Positions 1 through 6,231 of a DNA stretch of 6,231 bases are shown piece after piece. The notes below the pieces were generated by a model, which made no database searches, was not told the DNA's origin, and saw nothing but the letters and a program-made list of their open reading frames with translations. Numbering within the stretch: the first letter of the stretch is position 1; each line of letters begins with the position of its first letter. Position numbers and translations under genes: made by a program. This DNA comes from an uncultured Oscillospiraceae bacterium (lineage in GTDB: Bacteria; Bacillota; Clostridia; Oscillospirales; Oscillospiraceae): positions 1 to 6,231 of the forward strand of contig CAAEDD010000148.1 of NCBI GenBank assembly GCA_900754515.1. The letters are read 5' to 3'.

Positions 1-373
1 GACGGGCCAGCAGCAGGTGCTCACGAGTCTGAGCCATGGGGCCGTCGGAGGCAGCGATAACAAGGATGGCGCCGTCCATCTGAGCAGCACCGGTGATCAT
101 GTTCTTGATGTAGTCAGCATGACCCGGGCAGTCCACGTGGGCGTAGTGACGCTTGTCGGTCTCGTACTCAACATGAGCGGTGTTGATGGTGATACCGCGC
201 TCTCTCTCTTCAGGAGCCTTGTCGATGGAAGAGTAGTCGGTGTACTCAGCCTTGCCCTGGAGAGCCAGGTACTTGGTGATGGCAGCGGTCAGAGTGGTCT
301 TGCCGTGGTCAATGTGGCCGATAGTGCCGATGTTTACATGGGGCTTAGTTCTGTTGTACATCTGTTTTGCCAT
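1..373 (-). CDS. tuf: Elongation factor Tu, N-terminal part (gene runs off the window)
   Basis: EF-Tu is the GTPase that carries aminoacyl-tRNA to the ribosomal A site. The first 124 residues are visible, from ATG at 373-371 to the window edge, about a third of the usual ~395-400. Seen in the translation: the start MAKQMYNRTKPHVNIGTIGH, the P-loop GHIDHGKT (residues 19-26), switch I RGITI (59-63), and switch II DCPGH (81-85) with the catalytic His85, followed by the typical ADYIKNMITGAAQMDGAILV stretch. The NKxD guanine motif and domains II and III lie outside the window. The start is set by AGGAGG at 387-382, 8 nt upstream. Ile in GHIDHGKT replaces the commoner Val, a conservative change also known in other phyla. 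It lies 39 nt after fusA with no terminator or clear promoter between them, so it is inferred to be the last visible gene of the str operon. Identity is certain; which tuf copy this is cannot be told. Confidence 0.98.
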   Translation of the reverse strand, partial: MAKQMYNRTKPHVNIGTIGHIDHGKTTLTAAITKYLALQGKAEYTDYSSIDKAPEERERGITINTAHVEYETDKRHYAHVDCPGHADYIKNMITGAAQMDGAILVIAASDGPMAQTREHLLLAR

Positions 374-412
374 TAGAATATCCTCCTAATAATTAGTGTG
401 AATAATTTAAGC

Positions 413-2497
413 TTATTTATTGGAACCCGAGCGACTGTTCACCAGGGCATCCTGCAAACTCTTGGGCAGCTCAACAAAGTGGCTGGGCTCCATGGAATAG
501 GTAGCTCTGCCCTGAGTCTTGCTGCGCAGATCTGTTGCGTAACCAAACATGGTTGAAAGGGGCACATTGCTCTCGATAATGGCAGTGCCGTTTCTGATGT
601 CGGTACCTACTATCTGGCCGCGTCGTGCATTTATATCGCCCATAACATCGCCCATGTAATCATCGGGAGCGGTGACGACCACCTTCATTATAGGCTCAAG
701 CAGCACGGGGTCGGCCTTCTGGCAGGCTTCCTTGAAGGCCATGGAACCGCAGATCTTAAAGGCCATTTCGGAGGAGTCCACCTCGTGGAAGGAGCCGTCC
801 AGCAGAGTGGCCTTAATGTCCACAACCTGATAGCCTGCCAGGACACCGGAGAGCATGGCTCCCTGAATGCCCTGATCCACGCAGGGTATAAACTCCTTGG
901 GGATAGCTCCGCCGGTCACCTTGTTAATGAACTCATAGCCCTTGCCGGGCTCATTGGGCTCAATGGTGAGTTTGACATGGGCAAACTGTCCCTTACCGCC
1001 GGTCTGACGGGAGTACCTGGTATCCACGGTGGCGGCCCGCCGCACGGTCTCCTTGTAGGATACCTGGGGCTTGCCCACATTGGCTTCAACCTTGAACTCG
1101 CGCAGCAGACGATCCACAATGATTTCCAAATGGAGCTCGCCCATACCGGCTATTATGGTCTGACCCGTCTCCTCGTCCGTATATGTCTTGAAGGTGGGGT
1201 CTTCCTCAGCAAGCTTGGCCAAGGCAATGGCCATCTTTTCCTGGCCGGCCTTTGTCTTTGGCTCAATGGCCACGCGAATGACCGGGTCGGGGAATTCCAT
1301 GGACTCCAGAATAATCTGATTCTTTTCGTCACAGAGGGTGTCGCCGGTGGTGGTATTTTTAAGTCCCACGGCAGCGGCAATATCGCCGGACCAGACCTGG
1401 GTCAGATCCTCTCTGTGGTTTGCGTGCATTTGCAGGATGCGTCCTACACGCTCTCTCACACCCTTGGTGGAGTTCATAACCGTTTTGCCGGTCTCAAGAG
1501 TGCCGGAATAGACCCGGAAGAAAGCCAGCTTACCCACATAAGGATCGGTCATGATCTTGAACGCCAAGGCAGAGAAAGGTGCATCATCGTCAGCTTCTCT
1601 GGTCTCCACCTCGTCGGTCTTGGGATTGGTGCCCTCCACAGCGGGGACATCCAAGGGAGAAGGCATATAGTCCACAATGGCATCCAGCAGCTTCTGTACG
1701 CCCTTGTTCTTGTAGGAGGTACCGCAGACCACGGGCACCATCTTCACGGCCACAGTTGCCCTTCTGATAGCGGCTTTTATCTTGTCGACGGGGACATCCT
1801 CGCCCTCAAGATACAGCTCCATGATCTCTTCATCGAAGTCGGAAACGGCCTCCAGGAGTTTATCGCGGTACTCTGCAGCCAGGTCACGCATATCCTCGGG
1901 TATCTCCTCGGTACGCATGTCCTTGCCAAGATCATCATAAAATATGCGGGCGTTCATCTCCACCAGGTCCACTATACCGCGGAAGCTGTCTTCCTTGCCG
2001 ATAGGCAGCTGAATGGGGACGGCGTTGCACTTAAGGCGCTCATGAATCATGTTCAGCACATTGTAAAAATCTGCGCCCATAATATCCATCTTATTGACGT
2101 ATATCATACGGGGAACATGATAGTGGTCGGCCTGTCTCCAGACGGTTTCGGACTGGGGCTCAACGCCGCCCTTGGCGCACAGGACGGTCACACTGCCGTC
2201 CAGCACACGCAGGGAGCGCTCCACCTCAACGGTGAAGTCCACGTGGCCCGGTGTATCTATGATGTTTATACGGGTATCCCGCCAGAAACAGGTGGTAGCG
2301 GCGGAGGTGATGGTAATACCTCTCTCCTGCTCCTGCTCCATCCAGTCCATGGTAGCGGTACCCTCGTGGGTCTCACCTATCTTGTAATTGACACCGGTAT
2401 AGAACAGAATACGCTCGGTAGTAGTGGTCTTACCGGCATCAATGTGAGCCATGATACCAATATTTCTGGTTCTCTCAAGTGAATATTTTCTAGGCAT
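413..2497 (-). CDS. fusA: Elongation factor G (EF-G), translocase GTPase
   Basis: EF-G uses GTP to move tRNAs and mRNA through the ribosome after peptide bond formation and, with ribosome recycling factor, splits ribosomes. The 694-residue product has the normal full length. Seen: P-loop AHIDAGKTT (17-25), switch I RGITI (59-63), DTPGH (81-85), NKMD (135-138), and a G5-type segment GTSYKNKGVQ in which GTS stands where GSA is common. Domain II follows from about residue 290, domain III contains GMGELHL, domain IV carries GGAIPKEFIP and DGSFHEVDSSEMAFK, and domain V contains GDINARRGQI and ends near the C-terminus. Phe88 and the His of GMGELHL, positions linked to fusidic acid resistance in S. 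aureus, are the common residues, so no resistance change is seen there. The ATG at 2497-2495 follows AGGAG (2508-2504) by 6 nt. It lies 18 nt after rpsG and 39 nt before tuf, so co-transcription is inferred. Place in the str operon supports the canonical EF-G rather than an EF-G2 paralogue. Confidence 0.98.
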   Translation of the reverse strand: MPRKYSLERTRNIGIMAHIDAGKTTTTERILFYTGVNYKIGETHEGTATMDWMEQEQERGITITSAATTCFWRDTRINIIDTPGHVDFTVEVERSLRVLDGSVTVLCAKGGVEPQSETVWRQADHYHVPRMIYVNKMDIMGADFYNVLNMIHERLKCNAVPIQLPIGKEDSFRGIVDLVEMNARIFYDDLGKDMRTEEIPEDMRDLAAEYRDKLLEAVSDFDEEIMELYLEGEDVPVDKIKAAIRRATVAVKMVPVVCGTSYKNKGVQKLLDAIVDYMPSPLDVPAVEGTNPKTDEVETREADDDAPFSALAFKIMTDPYVGKLAFFRVYSGTLETGKTVMNSTKGVRERVGRILQMHANHREDLTQVWSGDIAAAVGLKNTTTGDTLCDEKNQIILESMEFPDPVIRVAIEPKTKAGQEKMAIALAKLAEEDPTFKTYTDEETGQTIIAGMGELHLEIIVDRLLREFKVEANVGKPQVSYKETVRRAATVDTRYSRQTGGKGQFAHVKLTIEPNEPGKGYEFINKVTGGAIPKEFIPCVDQGIQGAMLSGVLAGYQVVDIKATLLDGSFHEVDSSEMAFKICGSMAFKEACQKADPVLLEPIMKVVVTAPDDYMGDVMGDINARRGQIVGTDIRNGTAIIESNVPLSTMFGYATDLRSKTQGRATYSMEPSHFVELPKSLQDALVNSRSGSNK

Positions 2498-2515
2498 CTG
2501 ATACTCCTGACAGGA

Positions 2516-2986
2516 TTACCAACGGAAGTGTGCAAAGGCCTTGTTAGCCTCAGCGTTCTTGTGCATATCCTCGCGCTTCTTAACTGCGGCGCCAAGGTTA
2601 TTGCAAGCATCCATGATCTCGCCTGCAAGGCGCTCTTTCATGGTCTTTTCGCTGCGCTTGCGGGAGTAGTCAACCAGCCAGCGCAGAGCCAGGGTCTGGC
2701 GGCGGGCAGGTCTGACCTCGATGGGGACCTGATAGGTCGCACCACCGACACGACGAGCCTTGACCTCCAGAGCGGGCATGATGTTGTTCATGGCTTCAGT
2801 GAAAGCGTCAAGGGGCTCCTTGCCGGACTTCTCCTTGATGATGTCAAAGGCATCATACACCACCTTCTGAGCAACACCCTTCTTGCCGTCCAGCATAACA
2901 CCGTTGATGAGCTTGGTCACCAGGACGCTGTTGTACATAGGATCAGGCAAAATTTCTCTTTTGGGAACATTACCTCTTCTGGGCAC
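2516..2986 (-). CDS. rpsG: 30S ribosomal protein S7, GTG start
   Basis: S7 nucleates assembly of the 16S rRNA 3' major domain (30S head) and lines the E site and mRNA exit. The 156-residue product matches the usual length. Seen: the start PRRGNVPKREILPDPMYNS, the LDGKKG loop (32-37), the RNA-binding beta-hairpin KARRVGGATYQVPIEV (76-91), the RPARRQTLALRWL helix region, and a C-terminus ending AFAHFRW. The start is GTG at 2986-2984: it is preceded by AAGGAGGG (3000-2993), and the homologous start PRRG follows it directly. The same frame stays open upstream to an ATG at 3073, but that would add 29 residues with no S7 homology and no ribosome binding site. It is separated from rpsL by a long 133-nt spacer and from fusA by 18 nt. 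In E. coli S7 represses its own operon through the rpsL-rpsG spacer; whether that holds here is unknown. Confidence 0.98.
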   Translation of the reverse strand: MPRRGNVPKREILPDPMYNSVLVTKLINGVMLDGKKGVAQKVVYDAFDIIKEKSGKEPLDAFTEAMNNIMPALEVKARRVGGATYQVPIEVRPARRQTLALRWLVDYSRKRSEKTMKERLAGEIMDACNNLGAAVKKREDMHKNAEANKAFAHFRW

Positions 2987-2992
2987 GTTCTT

Positions 2993-3000
2993 CCCTCCTT
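2993..3000 (-). promoter_or_regulatory. Ribosome binding site fixing the GTG start of rpsG
   Basis: The minus strand reads AAGGAGGG here, a near-perfect Shine-Dalgarno whose AGGAGG core ends 7 nt before GTG at 2986-2984. It decides in favour of this non-AUG start over the in-frame ATG far upstream at 3073. Confidence 0.9.
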
Positions 3001-3024
3001 CATTAAAAAATGGTATCACAGGTA

Positions 3025-3057
3025 CTCGAACGCGAATTGCATCCGTAGCGCCCCGAG
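3025..3057 (-). promoter_or_regulatory. Imperfect hairpin upstream of rpsG, possible translational operator
   Basis: On the minus strand CTCGGG (from 3057) pairs with TTCGAG (ending at 3025) using two G-U pairs. After a bulged G, CGC pairs with GCG; after a bulged TAC, GGAT pairs with ATTC around a GCA loop. That is about 13 pairs with two bulges. It is not followed directly by a T-run (the nearest, six T, starts about 14 nt later), so it is not a good terminator. It sits 25 nt ahead of the rpsG ribosome binding site, in the spacer where E. coli S7 binds its mRNA. The pairing was found by hand and the regulatory role is inference. Confidence 0.4.
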
Positions 3058-3089
3058 GTCTATCCACACACATTTATATAGATAAACGA

Positions 3090-3110
3090 CAGGGCAGAAA
3101 TTTGCCGCTG
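3090..3110 (-). other. Small hairpin just after the rpsL stop codon
   Basis: On the minus strand CAGCGGCA pairs with TGCCCTG around a 6-nt loop (AATTTC), giving 7 pairs with one bulged C. It begins 10 nt after the rpsL stop. No T-run follows, so it does not look like an intrinsic terminator. It could be a minor RNA stability or processing element, or chance. Confidence 0.3.
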
Positions 3111-3119
3111 CTGTTAAAA

Positions 3120-3545
3120 TTACTTCTTCTTTGCAGCCTTCGGCTTCTTGGCGCCGTACTTGGAACGAGCCTGCATACGACCGTTGACACCCTGAGCATC
3201 CAGAGTACCACGGATAATGTGGTAACGAACACCAGGAAGGTCCTTGACACGGCCGCCGCGGATCATAACCACAGAGTGCTCCTGCAGGTTGTGGCCGATA
3301 CCGGGGATGTAAGCAGTGACTTCGTAACCATTGGTGAGACGCACACGGGCGATCTTACGCAGAGCGGAGTTGGGCTTCTTAGGAGTAGAAGTACGAACTG
3401 CAGTGCAGACACCTCTCTTCTGAGGAGCGGACAGGTCGGTCTCCTTGTTCTTCAGGGTGTTCAGACCCTTCTGCATTGCGGGGGACGTGGACTTGTAGGT
3501 AACCTTCTCTCTGCCTTTCCTTACCAGCTGGTTAAAAGTGGGCAT
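3120..3545 (-). CDS. rpsL: 30S ribosomal protein S12
   Basis: S12 sits at the decoding centre of the 30S subunit and affects the accuracy of tRNA selection; it is the classic target of streptomycin-resistance mutations. The product has 141 residues, longer than the 124 of E. coli because of a ~13-residue segment before PQKRGVC, as in other Gram-positives, and a lysine-rich tail (KKPKAAKKK). Seen: the start MPTFNQLVRKG, TPKKPNSALRK (54-64), GHNLQEHSV (84-92) and GGRVKDLPGVRYH (97-109). The resistance-associated lysines of KKPN (56, 57) and of RVKD (101) are all present, so the protein looks streptomycin-sensitive at those sites. Asp102 matches the E. coli residue methylthiolated by RimO; modification here is unknown. 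The segment TAVRT before PKKPN differs from B. subtilis and resembles the Thermus form. ATG 3545-3543 follows AGGAGG by 6 nt. First gene after the promoter at 3691-3663. Confidence 0.98.
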   Translation of the reverse strand: MPTFNQLVRKGREKVTYKSTSPAMQKGLNTLKNKETDLSAPQKRGVCTAVRTSTPKKPNSALRKIARVRLTNGYEVTAYIPGIGHNLQEHSVVMIRGGRVKDLPGVRYHIIRGTLDAQGVNGRMQARSKYGAKKPKAAKKK

Positions 3546-3551
3546 TGTTTT

Positions 3552-3557
3552 CCTCCT
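3552..3557 (-). promoter_or_regulatory. Ribosome binding site of rpsL
   Basis: AGGAGG on the minus strand, 6 nt before ATG 3545-3543. It sets the rpsL start, since the frame stays open upstream to an ATG at 3656, which falls at the predicted transcription start and gives no S12 homology. The site lies 2 nt after a segment (3568-3560) that can pair with the upstream leader, so its access may depend on leader folding. Confidence 0.88.
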
Positions 3558-3579
3558 TTCCTGAAAGCTTATTTCCCGT

Positions 3580-3605
3580 AAAAGCCTGTAGAATACAAGG
3601 CTTTT
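3580..3605 (-). promoter_or_regulatory. Leader hairpin before rpsL, attenuator-like
   Basis: On the minus strand AAAAGCC pairs with GGCTTTT, and after one bulged T, TGTA pairs with TACA around a 3-nt TTC loop: 11 pairs in 26 nt. The T-run lies inside the 3' arm and is followed by ACGGG, so it would be a weak terminator at best. The six bases at its 5' edge (3605-3600) can instead pair with 3568-3560. A control role for rpsL is inference. Confidence 0.5.
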
Positions 3606-3613
3606 CAGGGTAT

Positions 3614-3656
3614 TTGTGCCGGCCCGGCTGCCATTGGGCGTGCTTGGCCCACACAA
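3614..3656 (-). promoter_or_regulatory. Hairpin at the 5' end of the str operon transcript
   Basis: On the minus strand TTGTG pairs with CACAA, followed by a T-G wobble, a G-G mismatch, and GGCC pairing with GGCC. The 21-nt apical part can form a further small GCC/GGC stem. The base of the stem coincides with the predicted transcript start (about 3656-3654), so it would be a 5'-terminal stem-loop, which could protect the mRNA or form part of a regulatory leader. The role is inferred. Confidence 0.45.
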
Positions 3657-3662
3657 GGTGAA

Positions 3663-3691
3663 ATTTTAGCATAATTAACAAAAATAGTCAA
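3663..3691 (-). promoter_or_regulatory. Sigma-A-type promoter of the str operon (rpsL)
   Basis: Minus strand: -35 TTGACT at 3691-3686, a 17-nt spacer, and -10 TAAAAT at 3668-3663, with an extended -10 TG one base upstream of it. The -35 differs from consensus TTGACA at one position and the -10 from TATAAT at one. The region upstream (about 3692-3725) is rich in A and T and could act as an UP element. Transcription should start near 3656-3654, giving a leader of about 110 nt. It lies between the rpoC terminator and rpsL, as expected for an independent str operon promoter. Confidence 0.88.
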
Positions 3692-3748
3692 GAATTTTTG
3701 TAGGAGAAATTGAGAAATAATTTTCCCGCTCAGGAATATTTCAGGTTT

Positions 3749-3784
3749 AAAAAAGAATACCGCCAAGGCAGGCGGTATTCTTTT
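3749..3784 (-). terminator. Intrinsic terminator of the rpoBC unit
   Basis: A perfect 14-base inverted repeat, AAAAGAATACCGCC (on either strand) with a 6-nt loop, arms at 3784-3771 and 3764-3751. On the minus strand the GC-rich part of the stem is followed by six T (3754-3749). It starts 15 nt after the rpoC stop. The plus-strand reading ends in four T, so weak action in the other direction is possible, though no plus-strand gene needs it. Confidence 0.92.
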
Positions 3785-3799
3785 CAGCCATTGTTTTTA

Positions 3800-6231
3800 T
3801 TAAAGAGCGTTGGACTTGCTCACCAGAGCAGACAGGTCCACATACTCCTCGGCAGACTCGGCGATGCTCTCGTCGGTGTGCTCCTCAAAGTCACGGTACA
3901 TTGCAAGGCCGGTACCGGCGGGGATAAGCTTGCCTATGATGACGTTCTCCTTAAGTCCCACCAAGTGGTCCACCTTGCCCTTGATTGCGGCATCGGTAAG
4001 GACCTTGGTAGTCTCCTGGAAGGAGGCGGCGGACAGGAAGCTCTCGGTAGCCAGGGAAGCCTTGGTGATACCCATAAGCAGCTGAGTATAGGTGGCGTGG
4101 CTCAGTCCCTCTTCCCCGGCAGCTATGCGCAGGTCTATCTGGCGATTTGCTTCCTTCACGGCAGAAATGTCCACAGTGGCGCCGGAGAGCAGGTCGGTGC
4201 TTCCCGCATCTTCCACTCTCACCTTGCGCATCATCTGGCGCACGATGACCTCGATGTGCTTGTCGTTGATATCAACGCCCTGCTGGCGGTAGACCTTCTG
4301 GACCTCACTGGTAATATAGCTGCGCACGCCCTGACGTCCGAACTCATCGTCGTTCACGCCGCGGATACGCAAAACATCATGGGGATTGAGAGCACCGGAG
4401 GTGAGCTCCTGGCCCTTATCCACATGGTCTCCGTTGTGGACCAGTATGCCGGCGGAATGGGGCACGGTGTACACCACAGTCTCACCCTGCGCCTCATTGG
4501 TGACGGTGATGGAATACATGACTCCCTTCTTGGCCTCGTCGATGGTGACGGTGCCGGAAATCTCCGACAGCACAGCCATCTTCTTGGGCTTGCGGGCCTC
4601 GAACAGCTCTTCAACACGGGGAAGACCCTGAGTGATATCGTCTCCTGCTACACCGCCGGTGTGGAAGGTACGCATGGTCAGCTGAGTACCGGGCTCACCG
4701 ATGGACTGGGCTGCAATGACGCCCACAGCCTCGCCGGCGTTCACCGGGCGGCCTATGGCCAGGTTGATGCCGTAGCACTTGGCGCAGACGCCGGAGCTGG
4801 CCTCGCAGGTGAGGACACTGCGGATATACACCCGATTGATGCCGTGGGCCTCCAGGACATCAGCATCCTCAGGCATTAGCATATGGTCGGTATCAAAAAG
4901 CGGCTCCCCGGTCTTGGGGTCGGTGATGGGAGCGGCAGGGAAACGGCCATGGATGGCAGTGCCGAAGGACTCTACCAGCTGTCCTCTGTCATATACGGCG
5001 CTGGCCCACACGCCCTCGGTGGTGCCGCAGTCGTCCTCACGGATTATGACCTCCTGGCAGACATCAACCATACGGCGGGTCAGGTAACCGGAGTCTGCGG
5101 TACGCAGAGCGGTATCGGCCATACCCTTACGGGGGCCTCTGGTGGAGATGAAATACTCCAGAACGGACAGACCCTCACGGAAGTTGGACTTAATGGGGAT
5201 CTCTATAGTCTTACCGGCGGTGTTGGCCATCAGGCCGCGCATACCGGCCAGCTGACGGATCTGGTTCATGGAACCACGGGCACCGGAGTTTGCCATCATA
5301 TAGATGGGGTTGTACTCGTCCAGACAGTTCTGCAAAGCATCGGTAACGTCCTTGGTGGTCTTTTCCCACTCGGACACCACCAGGCGGTAGCGTTCATCAT
5401 CGGTGATGAAGCCGCGCTTGTACTGACGCTCGATATTCACTACTTCCTGCTCGGTAGCCTTAATGAGCTCGTACTTTGCGCTGGGCACGGTCATATCCGC
5501 AACGGATATGGTGATTGCGCCCTTAGTGGAGTACTTATAGCCCAGAGCCTTGATGCTGTCCAGCACTTCGGCGGAGATGGTAAAGCCATACTTCTGGATG
5601 CAGCGGTCGATAATGTCTCCCAACTGTTTCTTGCCCACCTGGAAGCTTATCTCGTGGTCGAAGGCGTGCTCCGGGTCACTGCGATCCACATAGCCCAGAT
5701 CCTGAGGAATGGGCTCGTTGAAGATTATACGGCCCACAGTAGTGGTGATTATCTTCTTTTTCTCCACACCGTCAATGGTCTTTGTAACTCTCAGGCGGAT
5801 GGGAGCATGCAGGCCCACGTCGCCCTCGTTATAAGCCATGATGGCCTCATTGGAATCCCTATACATAAGTGTGGGCTTGTAGGTGGCGGGGCGGCTGCCC
5901 TCCTGCTTTGCCTTCTGGTTTGCGTTATACAGCTCGTCGCCGTCCACAATGGAGCCGGCCTCGAAACCGGTATCGCCGGGATCGTCCACCACCAGTCGTT
6001 CTGCGCCCTTCTCGGCAGAGCCAATGCGTATCATAGTCAGGTAATAGGAGCCAAGTATCATGTCCTGAGTAGGTACAGTTACAGGGTGGCCATCCTGGGG
6101 ACGCAGCAGGTTGTTGGCGGAGAGCATCAGGATGCGGGCCTCGGCCTGGGCCTCGGCGGACAGAGGCACATGAATTGCCATCTGGTCGCCGTCAAAGTCT
6201 GCATTGTAGGCGGTGCAGACCAGGGGGTGCA
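3800..6231 (-). CDS. rpoC: RNA polymerase subunit beta', C-terminal two thirds (5' end outside window)
   Basis: Beta' forms, with beta, the catalytic cleft of RNA polymerase. 809 residues are visible of about 1170-1200 expected; the coding frame continues past 6231 and the first ATG in view (6181) is internal. Just upstream of that ATG lies HPLVCTAYNADFDGDQ (6229-6182), with the three aspartates that hold the catalytic Mg2+. Further along: the bridge helix region RGPRKGMADTALRTADSGYL (about 5145-5070); four cysteines of the second zinc site, one in EDDCGT (codon 5029-5027) and three in CEASSGVCAKC (codons 4807, 4786, 4777); and the trigger loop EAVGVIAAQSIGEPGTQLT followed by MRTFHTGGVAG (about 4735-4640). 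The trigger loop has no large insertion, unlike E. coli. The C-terminal part has YITSEVQKVYRQQGV and GITKASLATESFLSAASFQE, then an acidic tail ending in SKSNAL. The stop TAA (3802-3800) is followed 15 nt later by a strong terminator, so rpoC is the last gene of its unit. Confidence 0.98.
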   Translation of the reverse strand, partial: HPLVCTAYNADFDGDQMAIHVPLSAEAQAEARILMLSANNLLRPQDGHPVTVPTQDMILGSYYLTMIRIGSAEKGAERLVVDDPGDTGFEAGSIVDGDELYNANQKAKQEGSRPATYKPTLMYRDSNEAIMAYNEGDVGLHAPIRLRVTKTIDGVEKKKIITTTVGRIIFNEPIPQDLGYVDRSDPEHAFDHEISFQVGKKQLGDIIDRCIQKYGFTISAEVLDSIKALGYKYSTKGAITISVADMTVPSAKYELIKATEQEVVNIERQYKRGFITDDERYRLVVSEWEKTTKDVTDALQNCLDEYNPIYMMANSGARGSMNQIRQLAGMRGLMANTAGKTIEIPIKSNFREGLSVLEYFISTRGPRKGMADTALRTADSGYLTRRMVDVCQEVIIREDDCGTTEGVWASAVYDRGQLVESFGTAIHGRFPAAPITDPKTGEPLFDTDHMLMPEDADVLEAHGINRVYIRSVLTCEASSGVCAKCYGINLAIGRPVNAGEAVGVIAAQSIGEPGTQLTMRTFHTGGVAGDDITQGLPRVEELFEARKPKKMAVLSEISGTVTIDEAKKGVMYSITVTNEAQGETVVYTVPHSAGILVHNGDHVDKGQELTSGALNPHDVLRIRGVNDDEFGRQGVRSYITSEVQKVYRQQGVDINDKHIEVIVRQMMRKVRVEDAGSTDLLSGATVDISAVKEANRQIDLRIAAGEEGLSHATYTQLLMGITKASLATESFLSAASFQETTKVLTDAAIKGKVDHLVGLKENVIIGKLIPAGTGLAMYRDFEEHTDESIAESAEEYVDLSALVSKSNAL

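Noticed and set aside
17..376. A 119-codon open frame on the plus strand, antisense to tuf
   Set aside because: Complementary to clear EF-Tu coding sequence; a mirror artefact.
374..412. A separate promoter for tuf in the fusA-tuf gap
   Set aside because: The 39-nt AT-rich gap has no pair of -35 and -10 boxes that fits ahead of the gene, and a strong ribosome binding site occupies its end.
785..2482. A 565-codon open frame on the plus strand, antisense to fusA
   Set aside because: It lies wholly within fusA on the opposite strand. The translation is a low-complexity mix rich in Gly, Leu, His and Val with no recognisable domain, typical of a shadow frame of a highly biased gene.
3007..3034. 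A tRNA-3'-end-like segment (GTTCGAG ... TACCA) in the rpsL-rpsG spacer, minus strand
   Set aside because: It resembles a T-loop and a CCA end by eye, but the 5-bp T-stem does not pair, the acceptor spacing is wrong, and no D or anticodon arm or 5' acceptor strand is present.
2987..3073. An N-terminally extended rpsG starting at ATG 3073
   Set aside because: It would add 29 residues before the conserved PRRG start. The GTG at 2986 has a near-perfect ribosome binding site and gives the usual 156 residues.
3060..3085. A possible promoter in the rpsL-rpsG spacer (TATATAAA-like -10, minus strand)
   Set aside because: No reasonable -35 sequence at 16-18 nt upstream; AT-rich spacers often give such matches.
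3543..3656. An N-terminally extended rpsL starting at ATG 3656
   Set aside because: That ATG is at the predicted transcript start with no upstream ribosome binding site. The extra 37 residues have no S12 homology, whereas ATG 3545 has a strong site and gives the family's normal start.
3710..4879. A 389-codon open frame on the plus strand, antisense to the rpoC 3' end
   Set aside because: Overlaps conserved rpoC coding sequence including zinc-site codons and the rpoC terminator; no recognisable domain and the same shadow-type composition.

Overview
The window is a stretch of bacterial housekeeping chromosome with every gene on the minus strand. Read in the direction of transcription (right to left) it holds the 3' two thirds of rpoC, a strong intrinsic terminator, a promoter with a structured leader of about 110 nt, then rpsL, rpsG, fusA and the first third of tuf. 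This is the classic junction between the rpoBC unit and the str operon.

The organism looks like a low- to mid-GC Gram-positive of class Clostridia, perhaps an Oscillospirales/Ruminococcaceae-type gut bacterium. The reasons are: S12 carries the extra ~13 residues seen in Gram-positive S12; beta' has an uninterrupted trigger loop, lacking the large insertion found in the E. coli protein; S7 is 156 residues and ends in Phe-Arg-Trp; every gene start has a strong AGGAG(G) Shine-Dalgarno; and the coding regions are fairly GC-rich while the spacers are AT-rich. The phylum-level call is fairly safe; the family-level call is an impression.

Layout: 6231-3800 rpoC (5' end outside the window); 3784-3749 rpoC terminator; 3691-3663 sigma-A-type promoter; about 3656-3546 rpsL leader with two hairpins and a possible alternative pairing next to the ribosome binding site; 3545-3120 rpsL; 3119-2987 a 133-nt intercistronic region with two imperfect hairpins; 2986-2516 rpsG with a GTG start; an 18-nt gap; 2497-413 fusA; a 39-nt AT-rich gap; 373-1 tuf (3' end outside the window). 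No stretch longer than about 254 nt lacks a gene.

The genes work together in gene expression: beta' is the catalytic subunit of RNA polymerase, S12 and S7 are small-subunit proteins at the decoding centre and the head/E-site, EF-G drives translocation, and EF-Tu delivers aminoacyl-tRNA. I see no mobile element, CRISPR, tRNA, rRNA, or novel protein system. What deserves a second look is non-coding: the rpsL leader and the unusually long rpsL-rpsG spacer, both plausible control points for ribosomal protein synthesis. These are inferences from hand-found base pairing.
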